Part shown: positions 6,654 through 6,674 of the stretch, piece after piece | Numbering within the stretch: the first letter of the stretch is position 1 | How the letters are laid out: every line of letters starts with the position of its first letter | DNA from: Actinomycetes bacterium | GTDB taxonomy: Bacteria > Actinomycetota > Acidimicrobiia > Acidimicrobiales > RAAP-2 | Reading direction: 5' to 3' | Assembly (NCBI GenBank): GCA_021799915.1 | Contig: JAJYZN010000020.1 | Location: forward strand, 12,908 to 19,581 | Length of the DNA stretch: 6,674 nt | The notes under the pieces: model-generated | Database searches by the model: none | Told to the model about the DNA's origin: nothing | The model's input: only the letters and a program-made list of their open reading frames with translations | Program-made: the position numbers and the translations under genes

Positions 6654-6674
6654 GTCCTCGACACCGGCGGACTG

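Overview
The window is high-GC DNA with GTG/ATG starts and actinobacterial-style protein families. The IS607-type TnpA/TnpB wording resembles copies I know from Actinomycetota, possibly Acidimicrobiia-like lineages, but that placement rests on recalled family consensus and not on a search. No RNA genes or CRISPR arrays were seen.

Layout. (1) Bases 1-287, + strand: the last 94 codons of a type-B carboxylesterase, entering from the left edge. (2) Roughly 290-2800, + strand: a decayed IS607-family element. It has a full-length serine recombinase gene tnpA (358-1032) and, 10 bases later, a tnpB remnant (1043-2715). The tnpB remnant can be followed from end to end only by changing reading frame at least four times. 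TnpA carries a Ser where serine recombinases have an active-site Arg. The 3' end of tnpB and the bases after it are rich in hairpins and could be the remains of an omega-RNA scaffold. A perfect 19-bp inverted repeat lies inside the broken tnpB. (3) 2716-2860: a short intergenic region holding the element's right flank. (4) 2861-6653, - strand: a two-gene operon transcribed towards the element. The first gene (6653-5106) encodes a polytopic membrane protein with NapH/NosR/CcoG-like cysteine motifs and two [4Fe-4S] sites. The second (5092-2861), 13 bases downstream with a strong ribosome binding site, encodes a soluble three-module flavo-iron-sulfur protein: a 2x[4Fe-4S] ferredoxin, a GltD/DPD-type NAD(P)H-FAD oxidoreductase and a C-terminal flavodoxin-like domain.

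How it fits together. The operon looks like an electron-transfer module. The fused cytoplasmic protein could move electrons between NAD(P)H, FAD, FMN and iron-sulfur clusters, and the membrane partner could pass them to or from the membrane. The terminal donor or acceptor is not in the window, and the upstream end of the operon runs to or past the right edge. The IS607 remnant sits between the 3' ends of the convergent esterase and the operon, where an insertion would do little harm. The most interesting items are the tri-modular redox fusion paired with the membrane Fe-S protein, and the internal palindrome in tnpB.
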